NCBI GenBank assembly: GCA_023935145.1
Contig: CM043702.1
Coordinates: 60,491,001 to 60,555,000 of the forward strand
DNA: 64,000 nucleotides
Reading direction: 5' to 3'
From: Bretschneidera sinensis
Taxonomy: Eukaryota; Streptophyta; Magnoliopsida; Brassicales; Akaniaceae
Shown: positions 31,421-41,464 of the stretch, piece after piece
Layout of the letters: every line of letters begins with the position of its first letter
Position numbering within the stretch: the first letter of the stretch is position 1
Notes under the pieces: model-generated
Told to the model about the DNA's origin: nothing
Databases searched by the model: none
Seen by the model: the letters and a program-made list of their open reading frames with translations, nothing else
Program-made: the position numbers and the translations under genes

Positions 31421-32790
31421 GAACAATTGCTCGCTGTAGAGGTAACACTTCTATAGTATGCTGATATTGTCAACTATATAACTACTAAGGTTTTTCCTCC
31501 AGGTATGTCCAGTCAAGAAAGAAAGAGATTGATGTTTATCTCTTGACATTACCATTGGGATGACCCCTACATATTCAAATTATGCCCTGATCAAATCATT
31601 CGAAGGTGTGTCTCTGAGGAAGAGCATTTGAGCTTATTGCAACATTGCCACCAGTTTGCTTGTGGAGTACACTTTAGGGTCAAGAGAACAGCTCTTAAGG
31701 TATTACAATCCAATTTGTTTAAAGATGCCTTTTTATTTTGCAGCTCATGTGATAGATACCAGAGGGCAGGTAACATCTCATCTCGAAATCAGATGCCATT
31801 ACAAAATATTAATGTAGTCGAGCTTTTTGATGTATGGGGTATTGATTTCATGGCTCCATTTCTTAACTTGTATGGGTATTTATATATTCTTATGGGTATG
31901 GATTATGTGTCTAAATGGGTCGAGGTTGTCCCCTCAAAGACTAATGATCACAAAGTGGTTGTAAAGTTATTACAAGATAACATCTTTACACGGTTTGGGA
32001 CTCCAAAAGCAATCATCAGTGATGGAGGTAGCCACTTCCATAATCAATCTTTTGCTGCCCTAATCAAGAAATATGGGATCACCCGTAAAATTGGCACTCC
32101 ATATCACCCTCAAACCAGTGGCCAAGTGGAGATAAGTAACCGAGAGATCAAAAGCATCTTGGAGAGGACTGTGAATCCGAGTAGGAAGGATTGGTTTTTG
32201 AGCCTAAATGATGCTTTATGGGCATACAGGACAGCTTACAAAACACCAATTAGCATGTCTCCATACCGCTTAGTCTTTGGGAAAGTATGCCATCTACCGG
32301 TGGAGTTAGAGCATCGAGCATATTGGGCCATAAAGTAGTTTAATTTTGACATGAAACAAGCGGGTGAGAAGAGAAAGCTGCACTTAAATGAGCTGGAAGA
32401 ATTAAGGCATGATGCCTATGAGAACACCAAGCTCTACAAAGAAAGGACTAAAGCTTATCATGATAAATAGCTTATTAGGAAAGAGTTTCATGTTGGATAG
32501 AAGATGTTTCTCTACAATTCACGATTAATACTGTTCCTAGACAAACTCAAGTCCCACTAGTCTGGTCTTTATGTGGTCACTAAGGTCTTTCCTTATAGTG
32601 CTTTGGAGATCCATGGTTCCAACAGCAATCAGAGATTCATGGTAAATGGACACAGAGTTTAGCCATACCTTGCAATCAACTTGCCACCAAGAGATGAAGA
32701 TTTGGCCCTCCAATCTGTCCAGTATGCAACAGAACTAAGAGCACTTGAGCTGCATGAGGTGGACTTTAAGTGCCCCCTTCAAAGAGAGTA
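31421..32790 (+). pseudogene. pol (INT): Ath-1 integrase
   Basis: The H2C2 zinc region lies at 31550-31790 ([18 protein letters not shown], then [11 protein letters not shown]). The core is open from 31628 to 32338: [10 protein letters not shown] with the first Asp, [15 protein letters not shown] with the second, and [16 protein letters not shown] with the Glu. All D-D-E residues are intact. TAG at 32336 stands where Ath-2 has CAG. The C-terminal tail ([17 protein letters not shown], later FHVG*KMFLYNS and a GPY-like region) continues to about 32790. It would integrate cDNA. Confidence 0.9.
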
Positions 32791-33514
32791 GCACTGAAGC
32801 TACTAAAGAGAACACTTAAGCAGTTCAAATTTTGATAAACATGTAGCTCAAGTGCCTCTATTGAGGTCAGTGGTACAGAGGCAACTGAGTACGGTATAGT
32901 TTTATTTATTTTTTCTAATTTTTTTCATTATTTTTAATTTTTTAGTCTTTTTTTAGTTCATTTAGTTGTCAGCACTTTCTGTCCTTGCGATCAAGCGCAC
33001 TCCATAGTGCACTCGAGCGCAACCTCGCCATGCACTCAATGGGGCATGAGCGCACCACACCAATGAACACACTTACACATAAGTGCGATTGAGATCGAGT
33101 GCACTCAGGGCAAAAAGTCACGTGTTTATTTAGGTCATTTTCTTTTCTTCACTGTCACTTTCACTCCCTTCACTCGCACTCACTCTCTCACCGCACTCAG
33201 CACTCACAATGTTGCTACTGATTGCACCCACTCGTACGCAACCACTCATGTCACCACACAACCGGCCACCCCACACCGTCGCCCCCTCCCCATCTCCACC
33301 AACAGGTAATTCCCGTTTTACCCTTCACTCACAAACACGGGCACTCACCATATCCTCCTCTTTGTGATTTTTTTTGTTGAATAAATTATTGTTTTTATGA
33401 AATCAATTCATATATATTGTTCTTCTTGTGCTCTTGTGTTGTTTCTGGTGGTTTTACAGGAGGTTGAGCACTTTTTGAAGTGTTAGCCACAACTTACACT
33501 ACCTATTTGATAAA
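32791..33514 (+). promoter_or_regulatory. Ath-1 pol-ORF3 spacer with motif cluster and TATA-like site
   Basis: No ORF of note. Motifs GCGATCAAGCGCAC (32987), CACTCGAGCGC (33010) and GATTGAGATCGAGTGCACTC (33087) repeat the Ath-1 LTR motif. A G-box CACGTG (33119-33124) and a TATA-like TTTATTTAGG (33125-33134) follow, resembling the LTR order of cluster then TATAAATAGG. A CT-rich leader comes next. CAG|GTAATT at 33303-33311 and GGTTTTACAG ending at 33459 could bound a 154-base leader intron. Promoter function is inference. Confidence 0.4.
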
Positions 33515-33530
33515 ATGCCTGACTCAGTGC

Positions 33531-33606
33531 GCTCGAGCACAAGAAGTCTGTGATCAAGCGTAGGGTAGAGTGCGATCAAGCGCACGATATTGAGATCAAG
33601 CGCACC
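33531..33606. promoter_or_regulatory. Phased RTCRAGYGCAC motifs inside ORF3 start
   Basis: Cores (TCGA or TCAA) at 33533, 33554, 33576 and 33596, spacing 21, 22 and 20. The array overlaps the N-terminal coding part of ORF3, where it yields repeated RSS-like codons. Confidence 0.45.
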
Positions 33607-34244
33607 TCTGCTGTAGATTCTATCAAACATGCCAAAATAAGTTACCTCCACATCCTGTGCTTCGGGAAGCCGCACACACTCCCGGCCCAATTTCGAACAA
33701 CGAGAGATCTTATTCGAAACTACATTCAACATTGAAGATGACTTCAAGAACTTGGAAGTAACTCAATGGGCTGTCTAGGAATTCAAGCACCGTGGATTGA
33801 AGAGGCTGTTCAAGTCTGCCTGCTCTACGACCTACATTCGGTTCGTGGTTCAGTTTTATAAGAACCTATTTTTTGACTGCAGCAGGCCGGGGGTCTTGTC
33901 CTCATCTGTTCAGGGCAAGTACATTGACATGACATCTGCAGATATAGTTGCTGCCCTCTATTGTTTTGATGAGTCTCCTCCTGAGGATGCCCATATAGAT
34001 GAGCAGCCCAAGTCCTTTTCCTTGTCCACCATCATTGAGGATATGTGTGTTGGGCAGTATATCGATCGGCACAACAATACAGGGAGCTAATCCAAGTTGC
34101 CTCCATGACTCTAGCTCGTGGATTCTATTCTTAAGCGCAATGTGTGCCCCTTGGGACACAGGACCCAGAGGCGTGACCAGTTCTTACAGGCGCTATATGC
34201 ATTCTATAGAGGCCACTGGTACTCCATCCTGGCTATCATCTGGG

Positions 34245-34249
34245 GCCAG
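34245..34249. other. Target-site duplication of Ath-2, left
   Basis: GCCAG directly before the LTR start TGATGAGTGCC. The same pentamer follows the right LTR at 44172-44176. Confidence 0.85.
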
Positions 34250-35650
34250 TGATGAGTGCCAAATATTGCATATTTTGGCCCACTAATTCCCATTTTTTAG
34301 CTTAGGAATTTGTTACTTTGAGTTGTTTTTTGTTGTTTTACAGGTTTACAAGCTTGTAAAGGAGTTTCACTAAATTTCCAAAATTGCTCGTACAGATCAG
34401 CCAATTTTGAAGATTAAACTGTATTGATTCAGGAAGAACCAGGAGATGAGCCATATATTTTTGGAAAGATTCAGATTTCTAGTTTCTAGGGAATTTTACG
34501 GATCAATAAAATGATTTTTCAAGAGAAAGTTATGGCAGTTTTAGTAGACAGGTCAGGCTGTGCATGATTTCAGCGTGACAGATCAGCCATTTTTGAGGAT
34601 TAAACTGTATTGGTTCAGAATGAACCAGATGATGAGTCATATATTCTTGGAAAGATCCCAATGTCTATTTTTTGGGGAATTTTACGGATCAATAAAATGA
34701 TTTTTTTAGAGAAAGTTATGGCAGTTTTAGTAGACAAAGGTCAAAGAGCAAAAGCTAGAATTTGCAGTATCCCACATCGGATTGGAAGCATATTGCACTT
34801 GTGATGTTTCCCTATATAAGCCCCTCTTCACTTCATCTTTAGTGAACAATCCAAGTGCTATTTTGGTGCAATTTGGAGGATTTCTACTAGCATTCAGGTG
34901 GATCTCCGAAGGCTTTGCTATCACGAGGGGAAGCGCCGCCCAACAACGAGTGGAATTTCTCCCCATGTATAGTCAGTTTTTAATTTACTGCTTTTATTAG
35001 TTTTAAAGTTTAATGTTTAGCACTGTTATTGTGAACTTTAGTTTCATGATTATGAGTGGCTAAAATCTTCAGCTAAGGTTGAAGATGAAGCCTCGCCGTT
35101 GTTTGGCATAATATTTTCAAATTTGTTTATACAATTCTGATGTTTTTTTAGTATAATGTTCTGTTCAATTATTTGAGTAAAATCTTATGATTGATTGAGT
35201 TTAAATTGTTCTGTTGGATATTCCGTGTGTTTCATCTGATGGATACATCGAATCATTTTTGATTAAATTGGATATCCTTTGTGATTTGTTAAAAGCGGAT
35301 ACATTGGATTGTTTTGGTTTAATTGGGATATTTGTTGTGATTTGTTTAAAGTTGGATTCATGGAATGTTTTGATAGATTATTTTTATATAGAACATGAAG
35401 ATATATGCTTTACTTTGGTTGGGTGGATTCAGAAACCTTAGTGTTTTTATCATTAATCTTTAAGTCAAATTTAGTTTAGTTTATATTTGTTTTGCAAAAG
35501 ACACTTCAAAACTTGGAACTAGGTTAAAATAGGCTTAGTTTAGATAAAAATATTTTCACAACACAATTCTCTATGGATTCGACCTTGAACTTGCACAACA
35601 CTATATTGCAAATGACTCGTGCGCTTGCGAGTAATTTAAAACTCACAACA
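34250..35650 (+). repeat. Ath-2 5' LTR
   Basis: 1401 bases, TGATGAGTGCC to CTCACAACA. Two tandem copies of a unit of about 186 bases begin at 34393 and 34579 (CAGATCAGCC...). TATATAAG at 34813-34820. Degenerate short repeats near 35268-35360 (GATATCCTTTGTGATTTGTT). No GATCGAGYGCAC motifs seen. Confidence 0.95.
34813..34820 (+). promoter_or_regulatory. TATA box, Ath-2 5' LTR
   Basis: TATATAAG in the context TTTCCCTATATAAGCCCC. An identical site is in the 3' LTR at 43344-43351. Confidence 0.7.
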
Positions 35651-35656
35651 AGTTTT

Positions 35657-35674
35657 TGGCGCCGTTGTCGGGGA
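35657..35674 (+). other. Ath-2 primer-binding site
   Basis: TGGCGCCGTTGTCGGGGA, one change from the Ath-1 site, six bases after the LTR end. Confidence 0.9.
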
Positions 35675-35746
35675 ATGTTTTGTTTGTGAAATTTTTGTCT
35701 AAATTAATTTTATTTTTCTACTAGTTTAGTTAGCATTTTTGTTTCA

Positions 35747-35936
35747 TTTTATTTTTATTTTTATTTTTATTTTAATTTTAGTTTTTTTAAAAAAAATTTA
35801 AAATTTAAATTTAAAATTTTGAATTTTGAATTTTAAATTTTAATTTTAATTTTATTTTTTAAATTTTGATTTTAATTTTAATATTTTTAAATTTTTTTAA
35901 AAAATTTTAAAATTATTTTATTTTATTTTGTTTGTA
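35747..35936 (+). repeat. C-free AT tract in Ath-2 leader
   Basis: About 190 bases with no C and only a handful of G on the plus strand, made of AATTTTAAATTT-type blocks. It lies between PBS and gag. No coding potential. Confidence 0.9.
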
Positions 35937-35970
35937 CTAGTTAGTTTATTTTATTGCTTTTTTGTGGTGT

Positions 35971-37283
35971 ATGCTTGGTTGGAGATCCCTGAATTTAGAA
36001 TTGACACCTTTAGATCCCGACTTAGAAAGAACTCTTAGGAGACAGAAAAGAGCACTAGTTGAAAGAGAGACAATTGAGATGGGAGAAAATTTTAGGAATG
36101 CAAATCATCCGGAGCATGTAGAGCAACCTAGAGCTTAGAACATGGACTCCACTACATCCCTTAGGGATTTGTTTACACCTGTTGCGACTAATTCATCTTC
36201 TTGCATAGTGTTGCCACCTACCAATGCCACTCATTTTGACTTAAAGCCACATGTCATCCAACTCCTACCCTCATTTCATGGCTTAGATCTTGAAAATCCT
36301 TATAGTCATGTAAAGATGTTCAAAGACATTTGTGCCACATTCAAGTTTCAGAACTTCTCTGAGGAGTCACTCCATCTTCGACTTTTCCCTTTTTCTCTTC
36401 ATGACAGAGCTAGGGCATGGTTGGATTCCAACACGCCCGGGTCTATTACATCTTGGGAAAATCTGCTTAGCAAATTTTATCGTAAGTTTTTCCCAATGTC
36501 TAGAGTGAATGAGTGCCGAAAGGAGATTAGTTCTTTCACTCAAGATGAGGATGAAAAGTTTTCTGAGAGTTGGGAGCGCTTCAAGGAGTTACTGATCAGA
36601 TGCCCTCTACATGGATATGAAAAATAGAGATTCGTTCAGTTCTTCTACCAAGGGTTGACTCAAGCCAACCGTAGCATGATCGAGTCTATGAATGGGGGGC
36701 ATTCTTGAGTCTCACGGGGGAGGAAACATACAAGGCGTTGGACAAGTTGTCTGATAACTCGCAGCAGTGGGATTTCTTAAGCTGTCGAGATAAGTCTATT
36801 CATGCTCCTAAGAAATGAGGCATCTGTGAGGTTAGAGAAGACACTGACTTGAGGGTAAAGTTAGATGCTCTTACTAAGAAGATTGACGCTCTCACTATGG
36901 GCCAATCCATCGATGCTGCCAACACATTCCACGCTGATAGTTGTTCCATCTGTGCTAGTCCCATGCATCTAGCAAAGAATTGTCCATCAATGTCGGTTTT
37001 TGCTGAGTATCCTATGGAACAAGTGAATGCTTTCAATGACTATCGGAGGAAGTCAAATGGATCTTACTCCGAGATGTACAATCTAGGGTGGTGGAACCAC
37101 CCTAATTTTTCATGGAAACAGAGCCAACCAATGAATCAGGGAGGAGCGCCGCATCATGCTCAAAATCAATACCCTCATGGATTTGCCCCACAAATTCCTA
37201 GTCATGGTCGCTCTACCCATCCAGCACCCCACCTGCTTACCAAGCTCCCACTCAAACGCCAACGCCAGTTTCACAGTCACTAG
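35971..37283 (+). pseudogene. gag: Ath-2 gag
   Basis: ATG at 35971 gives the Athila-like opening LDPDLERTLRRQKRAL. A TAG at 36136 interrupts, then 36142-36627 is open with the gag domain (VIQLLPSFHGLDLENPYSHVK, RLFPFSLHDRARAWLDS, WENLLSKFYRKFFP, RKEISSFTQDEDEKFSESW, LIRCPLHGYEK). TAG at 36625 is followed by RFVQFFYQGLTQANRSMIE and frameshifts. The 36849-37283 stretch carries a complete zinc knuckle, CSICASPMHLAKNC, and a Gln/Pro/His-rich region. Gag forms the particle and binds RNA. Confidence 0.9.
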
Positions 37284-37795
37284 AGGACACCCTTAAGGAG
37301 TTCATGAAGATGACTGGCCAATCCATGAGTGAAATAAGGAGTGCAACAATGGTAAATGCCCAAGCAATTGCAAAGCTAAAGAGTCAAATAGGTCAAATTG
37401 CAAGTCACTTGAGTGAGAGAGAGAAGGGAAAGTTCCCCAGTCAGCCCATGCCCAACCCGAAAGGATAGTTTATGGTTGGAAATTCATCCACTCCTATGCA
37501 CGGGGAGGAACAAGTGTAGTCGATTGTCACATTGAGGTCTGGGAGACAAGTGGACAATTGAGTGGAAGAGAACCCTGCTATGCAGCAAGGGCAAGGAAGT
37601 GGCGACAATGAGAAGAGAGATGCTGAGCCATCTACAGCCACATCTATTGTGAAGGACCCTCATAGGTCGCTTGTACCTAAATCACCTTACCCTAAGAGAT
37701 TATAGGCGCCCAAGAAAGGAGGGAAGTATGAGGAAATTCTGGAGGTATTCAAGCAGGTCCAAATCAATATGCCATTTTTGGATGCCATCCATTAA
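37284..37795 (+). pseudogene. Ath-2 gag-protease linker
   Basis: Readable as a charged linker: SEIRSATMVNAQAIAKLKSQIGQIASHLSEREKGKFPSQP, a proline block, and KYEEILEVFKQVQINMPFLDAIH just before protease, as in other Athila elements. Broken by several stops (for example near 37467, 37518 and 37703). Confidence 0.7.
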
Positions 37796-38407
37796 GTGCC
37801 GTCATATGCCAAGTTTCAAAAGGACTTGATCATTATCAAGAGGAGGACGAATGTCTCAAAGAAGGCATTTTTGACCGAGCAGGTTAGCTCAATCCTTCAG
37901 TGCAAGCTACCCATCAAGTATAAGGACCTAGGGTGTCCTACTATCTCTTGCATGATAGAATTCAACCAGATTGAGAGGGCTCTCTTGGATCTAGGAGCAA
38001 GTGTGAACCTTCTACCTTACTCAGTCTATCTGCAGTTAGGGTTAGGAGAACTGAAGCCCACAAATACGACACTTCAATTGGCTTATAGATCAGTTAAAAT
38101 ACCACGAGGAATAGTTGAGGACGTCTTGATTAAAGTGGATAAATTTTATTTCCCAGTGGATTTTATTGTGCTTGACATAGAGCCGGTTCAGAATATAGAG
38201 ATTCAGATACCGGTTATTCTAGGGCGACCATTCTTAGCCACGGCTAATGCCCTGATAAATTGTCGGACAGGAGTGATGAAGATTTCCTTCGGAAATATGA
38301 CAGTGGAGTTGAATATCTTTGATATCACTAGGCAACCACTAGAATATGATGAAGTGCGAAATGTATGCTTGATAGAGGAGATTCTTGAGGAGACTGTGAA
38401 TGAATAA
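37796..38407 (+). CDS. pol (PR): Ath-2 aspartic protease region (open)
   Basis: 203 codons without a stop. PSYAKFQKDLIIIKRRTN, CKLPIKYKDLGCPTISCMIEF, then the active site ALLDLGASVNLLPYSVY (D-L-G as usual in Athila), GLGELKPTNTTLQLA, PRGIVEDVLIKVDKFYFPVDFIVLD, and VILGRPFLATANALI with the C-terminal hydrophobic-hydrophobic-Gly. It would process the polyprotein. It is part of the gag-pol frame, not a separate gene. A stop follows at 38405 and the linker to RT (38408-38746) has further stops. Confidence 0.85.
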   Translation: MPSYAKFQKDLIIIKRRTNVSKKAFLTEQVSSILQCKLPIKYKDLGCPTISCMIEFNQIERALLDLGASVNLLPYSVYLQLGLGELKPTNTTLQLAYRSVKIPRGIVEDVLIKVDKFYFPVDFIVLDIEPVQNIEIQIPVILGRPFLATANALINCRTGVMKISFGNMTVELNIFDITRQPLEYDEVRNVCLIEEILEETVNE

Positions 38408-39772
38408 AGCATTGAGGACCCCCTGGAGGCATGCTTTGCCCAATTTGGAAAGGATTTGGATTTAGATAAGTTACTCGAGCAAACTAGTGCCATTTTGGAG
38501 TCTCCTCCTCGGTAGAGCAATGAGACGAAGGAGACTACAGCACCTGAACCCCCCAAGAAGGAACTTAAGCCTTTACCGGATAATCTTAAGTATAAATTCC
38601 TAGGTCCAGCCGATTGTTTGCCTATGATTATAGCTTCAGATTTGGTTGAGGCTCAATAGGAGAAATTATTAGATGTTTTAAGAGAGCACAAAGAAGCTAT
38701 CGGCTGGACTATTGAGGATATCAGGGGAATCAGCCTCTCGTAGGGAATGCACAAGATACAATTGGAGGAGAATGCCAAGCCATCGAGGGAGCCACAGAGA
38801 AGGCTCAACCCAACTATGCAAGAGGTTGTGAGGACTGAAGTGATAAAGTTGTTGGATGGAAGGATCATTTATCCAATCTCTGATAGCAAGTGGGTAAGCT
38901 CGATTCATGTCGTGCCCAAGCCGGCTGGATTGACGGTAGTGATGAATAATGACGGTAAGTTGGTGCCAACTCGTGTTCAGTCAGGATGGAGAGTGTGTAT
39001 AGACTACCGTAAGCTGAATGCTGCCACAAGGAATGATCACTTTTCACTCCCATTTATTGATCAGATGGTGGAGCGCTTGGTTGAGCATGATTACTATTGC
39101 TTATTAGATGGTTATTCTGGATATAACCAGGTCCCTATGGACCCCGAAGATCTGGAGAAGACAATGTTTACTTGTCCTTTTGGGATGTTCGCTTACCGTC
39201 GCATGCCCTTTGGATTATGCAATGAACCTGCTACTTTTCAGCGGTGCATGGTCAGCATATTCTCTGACATGGTAGAGCGTTCCTTAGAGATTTTCATGGA
39301 TAACTTCTCCGTCTTCGGTTCATCATTTGAGGAGTTTCTGCACCGTCTCACTTTAGTTTTAGTGCGGTGCAAGGAGAAGAGCCTAGTGCTTAATTGGGAG
39401 AAGTGTCATTTTATGGTCAAGCAAGGTATTGTACTGGGGCATGTCATATCCCATCGGGGGATTGAGGTCGACAAAGCGAAGGTGGACCTGATTTCCAACC
39501 TTCCACCCCCACGTATGGTGAAGGAGGTTTGTTCTTTTCTGGGCCATGCAGGATTCTACAGGCAATTTATCCAGGATTTTAGAAAGATCACCCGGCCCTT
39601 GTGCAAGTTATTAATGAAGGATGCCCCATTTGTATTTGATGAAGACTGTAAGAAAGCATTTAGGGATCTGAAGAAGATTCTGACGTCCACACCCATTATT
39701 CAGCCACCCAACTGGGGTGTGCCTTTTGAGATTATGTGTGATGCATCAGACTATGCTGTTGGAGTTCTTTAG
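38408..39772 (+). pseudogene. pol (RT): Ath-2 reverse transcriptase
   Basis: After a broken linker (38408-38746), 341 codons are open from 38747. Motifs: RTEVIKLLDGRIIYPI, VVPKPAGLTVV, GWRVCIDYRKLNAATRNDHF, CLLDGYSGYNQV (first catalytic Asp), CPFGMFAYRRMPFGLCN, then IFMDNFSVFGSSFEEF. The second Asp of the catalytic pair is Asn (Ath-1 has FMDDFSVFG), so polymerase activity should be lost. The thumb SFLGHAGFYRQFIQDF and the start of RNase H (IMCDASDYAVGVL) follow before TAG at 39770. Confidence 0.95.
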
Positions 39773-40330
39773 GGGTAGTGTATTGATAAACTTCCCCATG
39801 TTATCTATTATGCAAGTCAAACTCTAAACGACGCACAACTCAATTACTCTACCACTGAGAAGGAGTTGCTAGCAGTTGTTTTTGCATTAGACAAGTTCAG
39901 ATCCTACTTGTTAGGATCTAGAGTCATTATCTACTCGGACCATGCAGCATTGAAGTATCGTTTCTCTAAAAAAGATGCTAAATCTCGTCTTATCCGATGG
40001 ATCTTGCTACTTCAAGAGTTTGACATAGAGATTCGGGATAAGAAAGGTTCCGAAAATGTGGTGGCGGACCATTTGTCTAGATTGATTGCGGATTTCACTG
40101 AGGCCGCCACTCCCATTTCGGAAACCTTTCCAGATGAGCAATTGATGCACATTGCTCATACCCCCGTGCCATGGTTTGCTAATATAGTGAACTATCTTGT
40201 CACCGGTCAAATGCTCTTGCATTGGGGGCGACAAGATAAATCAAAGTTTTTGGCCATGGTAAAACATTTTTTCTGGGATGATCCTTACCTGTTCAAGTAT
40301 TGTCCCGTTCAGATCATCAGAAGGTGTATT
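39773..40330 (+). pseudogene. pol (RH): Ath-2 RNase H
   Basis: Continues from the D of CDASDYAVG across TAG at 39770 and 39776. [37 protein letters not shown] carries the Glu, [25 protein letters not shown] the next Asp, and [13 protein letters not shown] the last. The region from 39866 is open into integrase. Confidence 0.9.
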
Positions 40331-41464
40331 CCTGAGCATGACCAATCTAATGTCATCGCCTTTTGTCATGATCATGCATGTGGAGGCCATTTCAGTACTA
40401 AAACAACCGCTGCGAAGATTTTGCAGTGTGGATTCTATTGGCCTACCCTGTTCCGAGACTCTCACACCTACTGTGTATCTTGTAAGCGTTGCCAAAAGCT
40501 AGGGAGTCTTTCTAGGAGGAATATGATGCCCCTCAACCATATCCTGATTGTTAAGATTTTTGACGTATGAGGTATTGATTTTATGGGACCGTTCCCAAAT
40601 TCCTTTGGCTACCTGTACATTCTAGCTGCTGTGGACTATCTGTCCAAATGGATGGAGGCTGTTGCATGCAAGACCAATGACCACAGAGTTTTGGTCCAGT
40701 TTTTGAAGCATACTATCTTTGCTCGTTTTGGTATGCCTCGAGCAGTCATAAGTGATGGAGGTAAGCACTTTTGCAATCGGATCTTTGTGTAGTTGATGAA
40801 GAAGTATTTCATCACACACAAGGTTGCCACCCTGTATCACCCACAGACGAGTGGACAAGTGAAAATTTCCAATCGCGAGATCAAGTACATTTTGGAGAAG
40901 ACTGTGAACCCTAGTAGAAATGATTGGTCTCTGCGATTGAATGATGCACTGTGGGCATATCGAACGGCCTTCAAGACGCCAATTGGCATGTCTCCCTATC
41001 GTATTGTGTACGGAAAGGCATGTCACCTTCCGGTAGAATTAGAGCATCGTGCGTATTGGGCTATCAAGCAGCTGAACTTCAATCTTTCTAAGGCTGGCTC
41101 ACAGAGGAAGCTCCAACTCAACGAATTAGAGGAGCTGCGGAATTATGCATATGATTGTGCACGGTTGTACAAAGCACAAATGAAGAAGACTCATGACCAG
41201 AACATTTTGAAACGATCTTTTGAGCCTGGTCAAAAAGTTCTTCTTTACAATTCACGCTTGCATCTTTTCCCAGGCAAGCTCAAATCTCGATGGACAGGCC
41301 CATTTATTATTCGGTCAGTTTTTCCTCATAGGGCTATCGAGATTGTGGATCCAAAGAATGGTAACACTTTCAAGGTAAATGGGCAGAGGCTAAAACCATT
41401 CTTGGAGTTGAGGAGTCCGGACATTGAGACGATATTGTTGGAGGATCCTAGTTACTCTGATTGA
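40331..41464 (+). pseudogene. pol (INT): Ath-2 integrase
   Basis: The zinc domain has [19 protein letters not shown] and [14 protein letters not shown] at 40568 replaces the Trp of [11 protein letters not shown] (Ath-1 has TGG). The core follows with the first Asp (GIDFMGPF), the second in VISDGGKHF, then TAG at 40790, and the Glu in [16 protein letters not shown]. The C-terminus is open from 40793 to TGA at 41462, with a GPF-type SH3-like motif ([21 protein letters not shown]). Only two stops separate this from a full reading frame. Confidence 0.95.

Larger units (their letters stand above)
33515..34249 (+). pseudogene. Ath-1 ORF3, 5' part (plant transposon-protein-like)
   Basis: ATG at 33515 (MPDSVRSSTRSL) opens a Ser/Arg-rich N-terminus; stops at 33551, 33566 and others follow. 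The conserved region is open from about 33797: RLFKSACSTTYIRFVVQFYKNL, SSSVQGKYIDMTSADIV, then SILKRNVCPLGHRTQRRD and YRGHWYSILAIIWGQ after three close stops (34088-34110). It resembles the family called putative plant transposon protein (the Transposase_32 label, from memory) and ORF3 of Si-1. Function unknown; often called envelope-like, but no signal peptide or membrane segment is visible. Ath-2 interrupts it at 34249 and the same frame continues at 44177. Confidence 0.6.

Noticed and set aside
33999..34286. 95-codon plus-strand ORF overlapping Ath-1 ORF3
   Set aside because: Out of frame with the conserved ORF3 reading and runs into the Ath-2 LTR; a chance frame.
38203..38556. 117-codon minus-strand ORF
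   Set aside because: Antisense shadow of the open Ath-2 protease.
40622..41026. 134-codon minus-strand ORF
   Set aside because: Antisense shadow of Ath-2 integrase.
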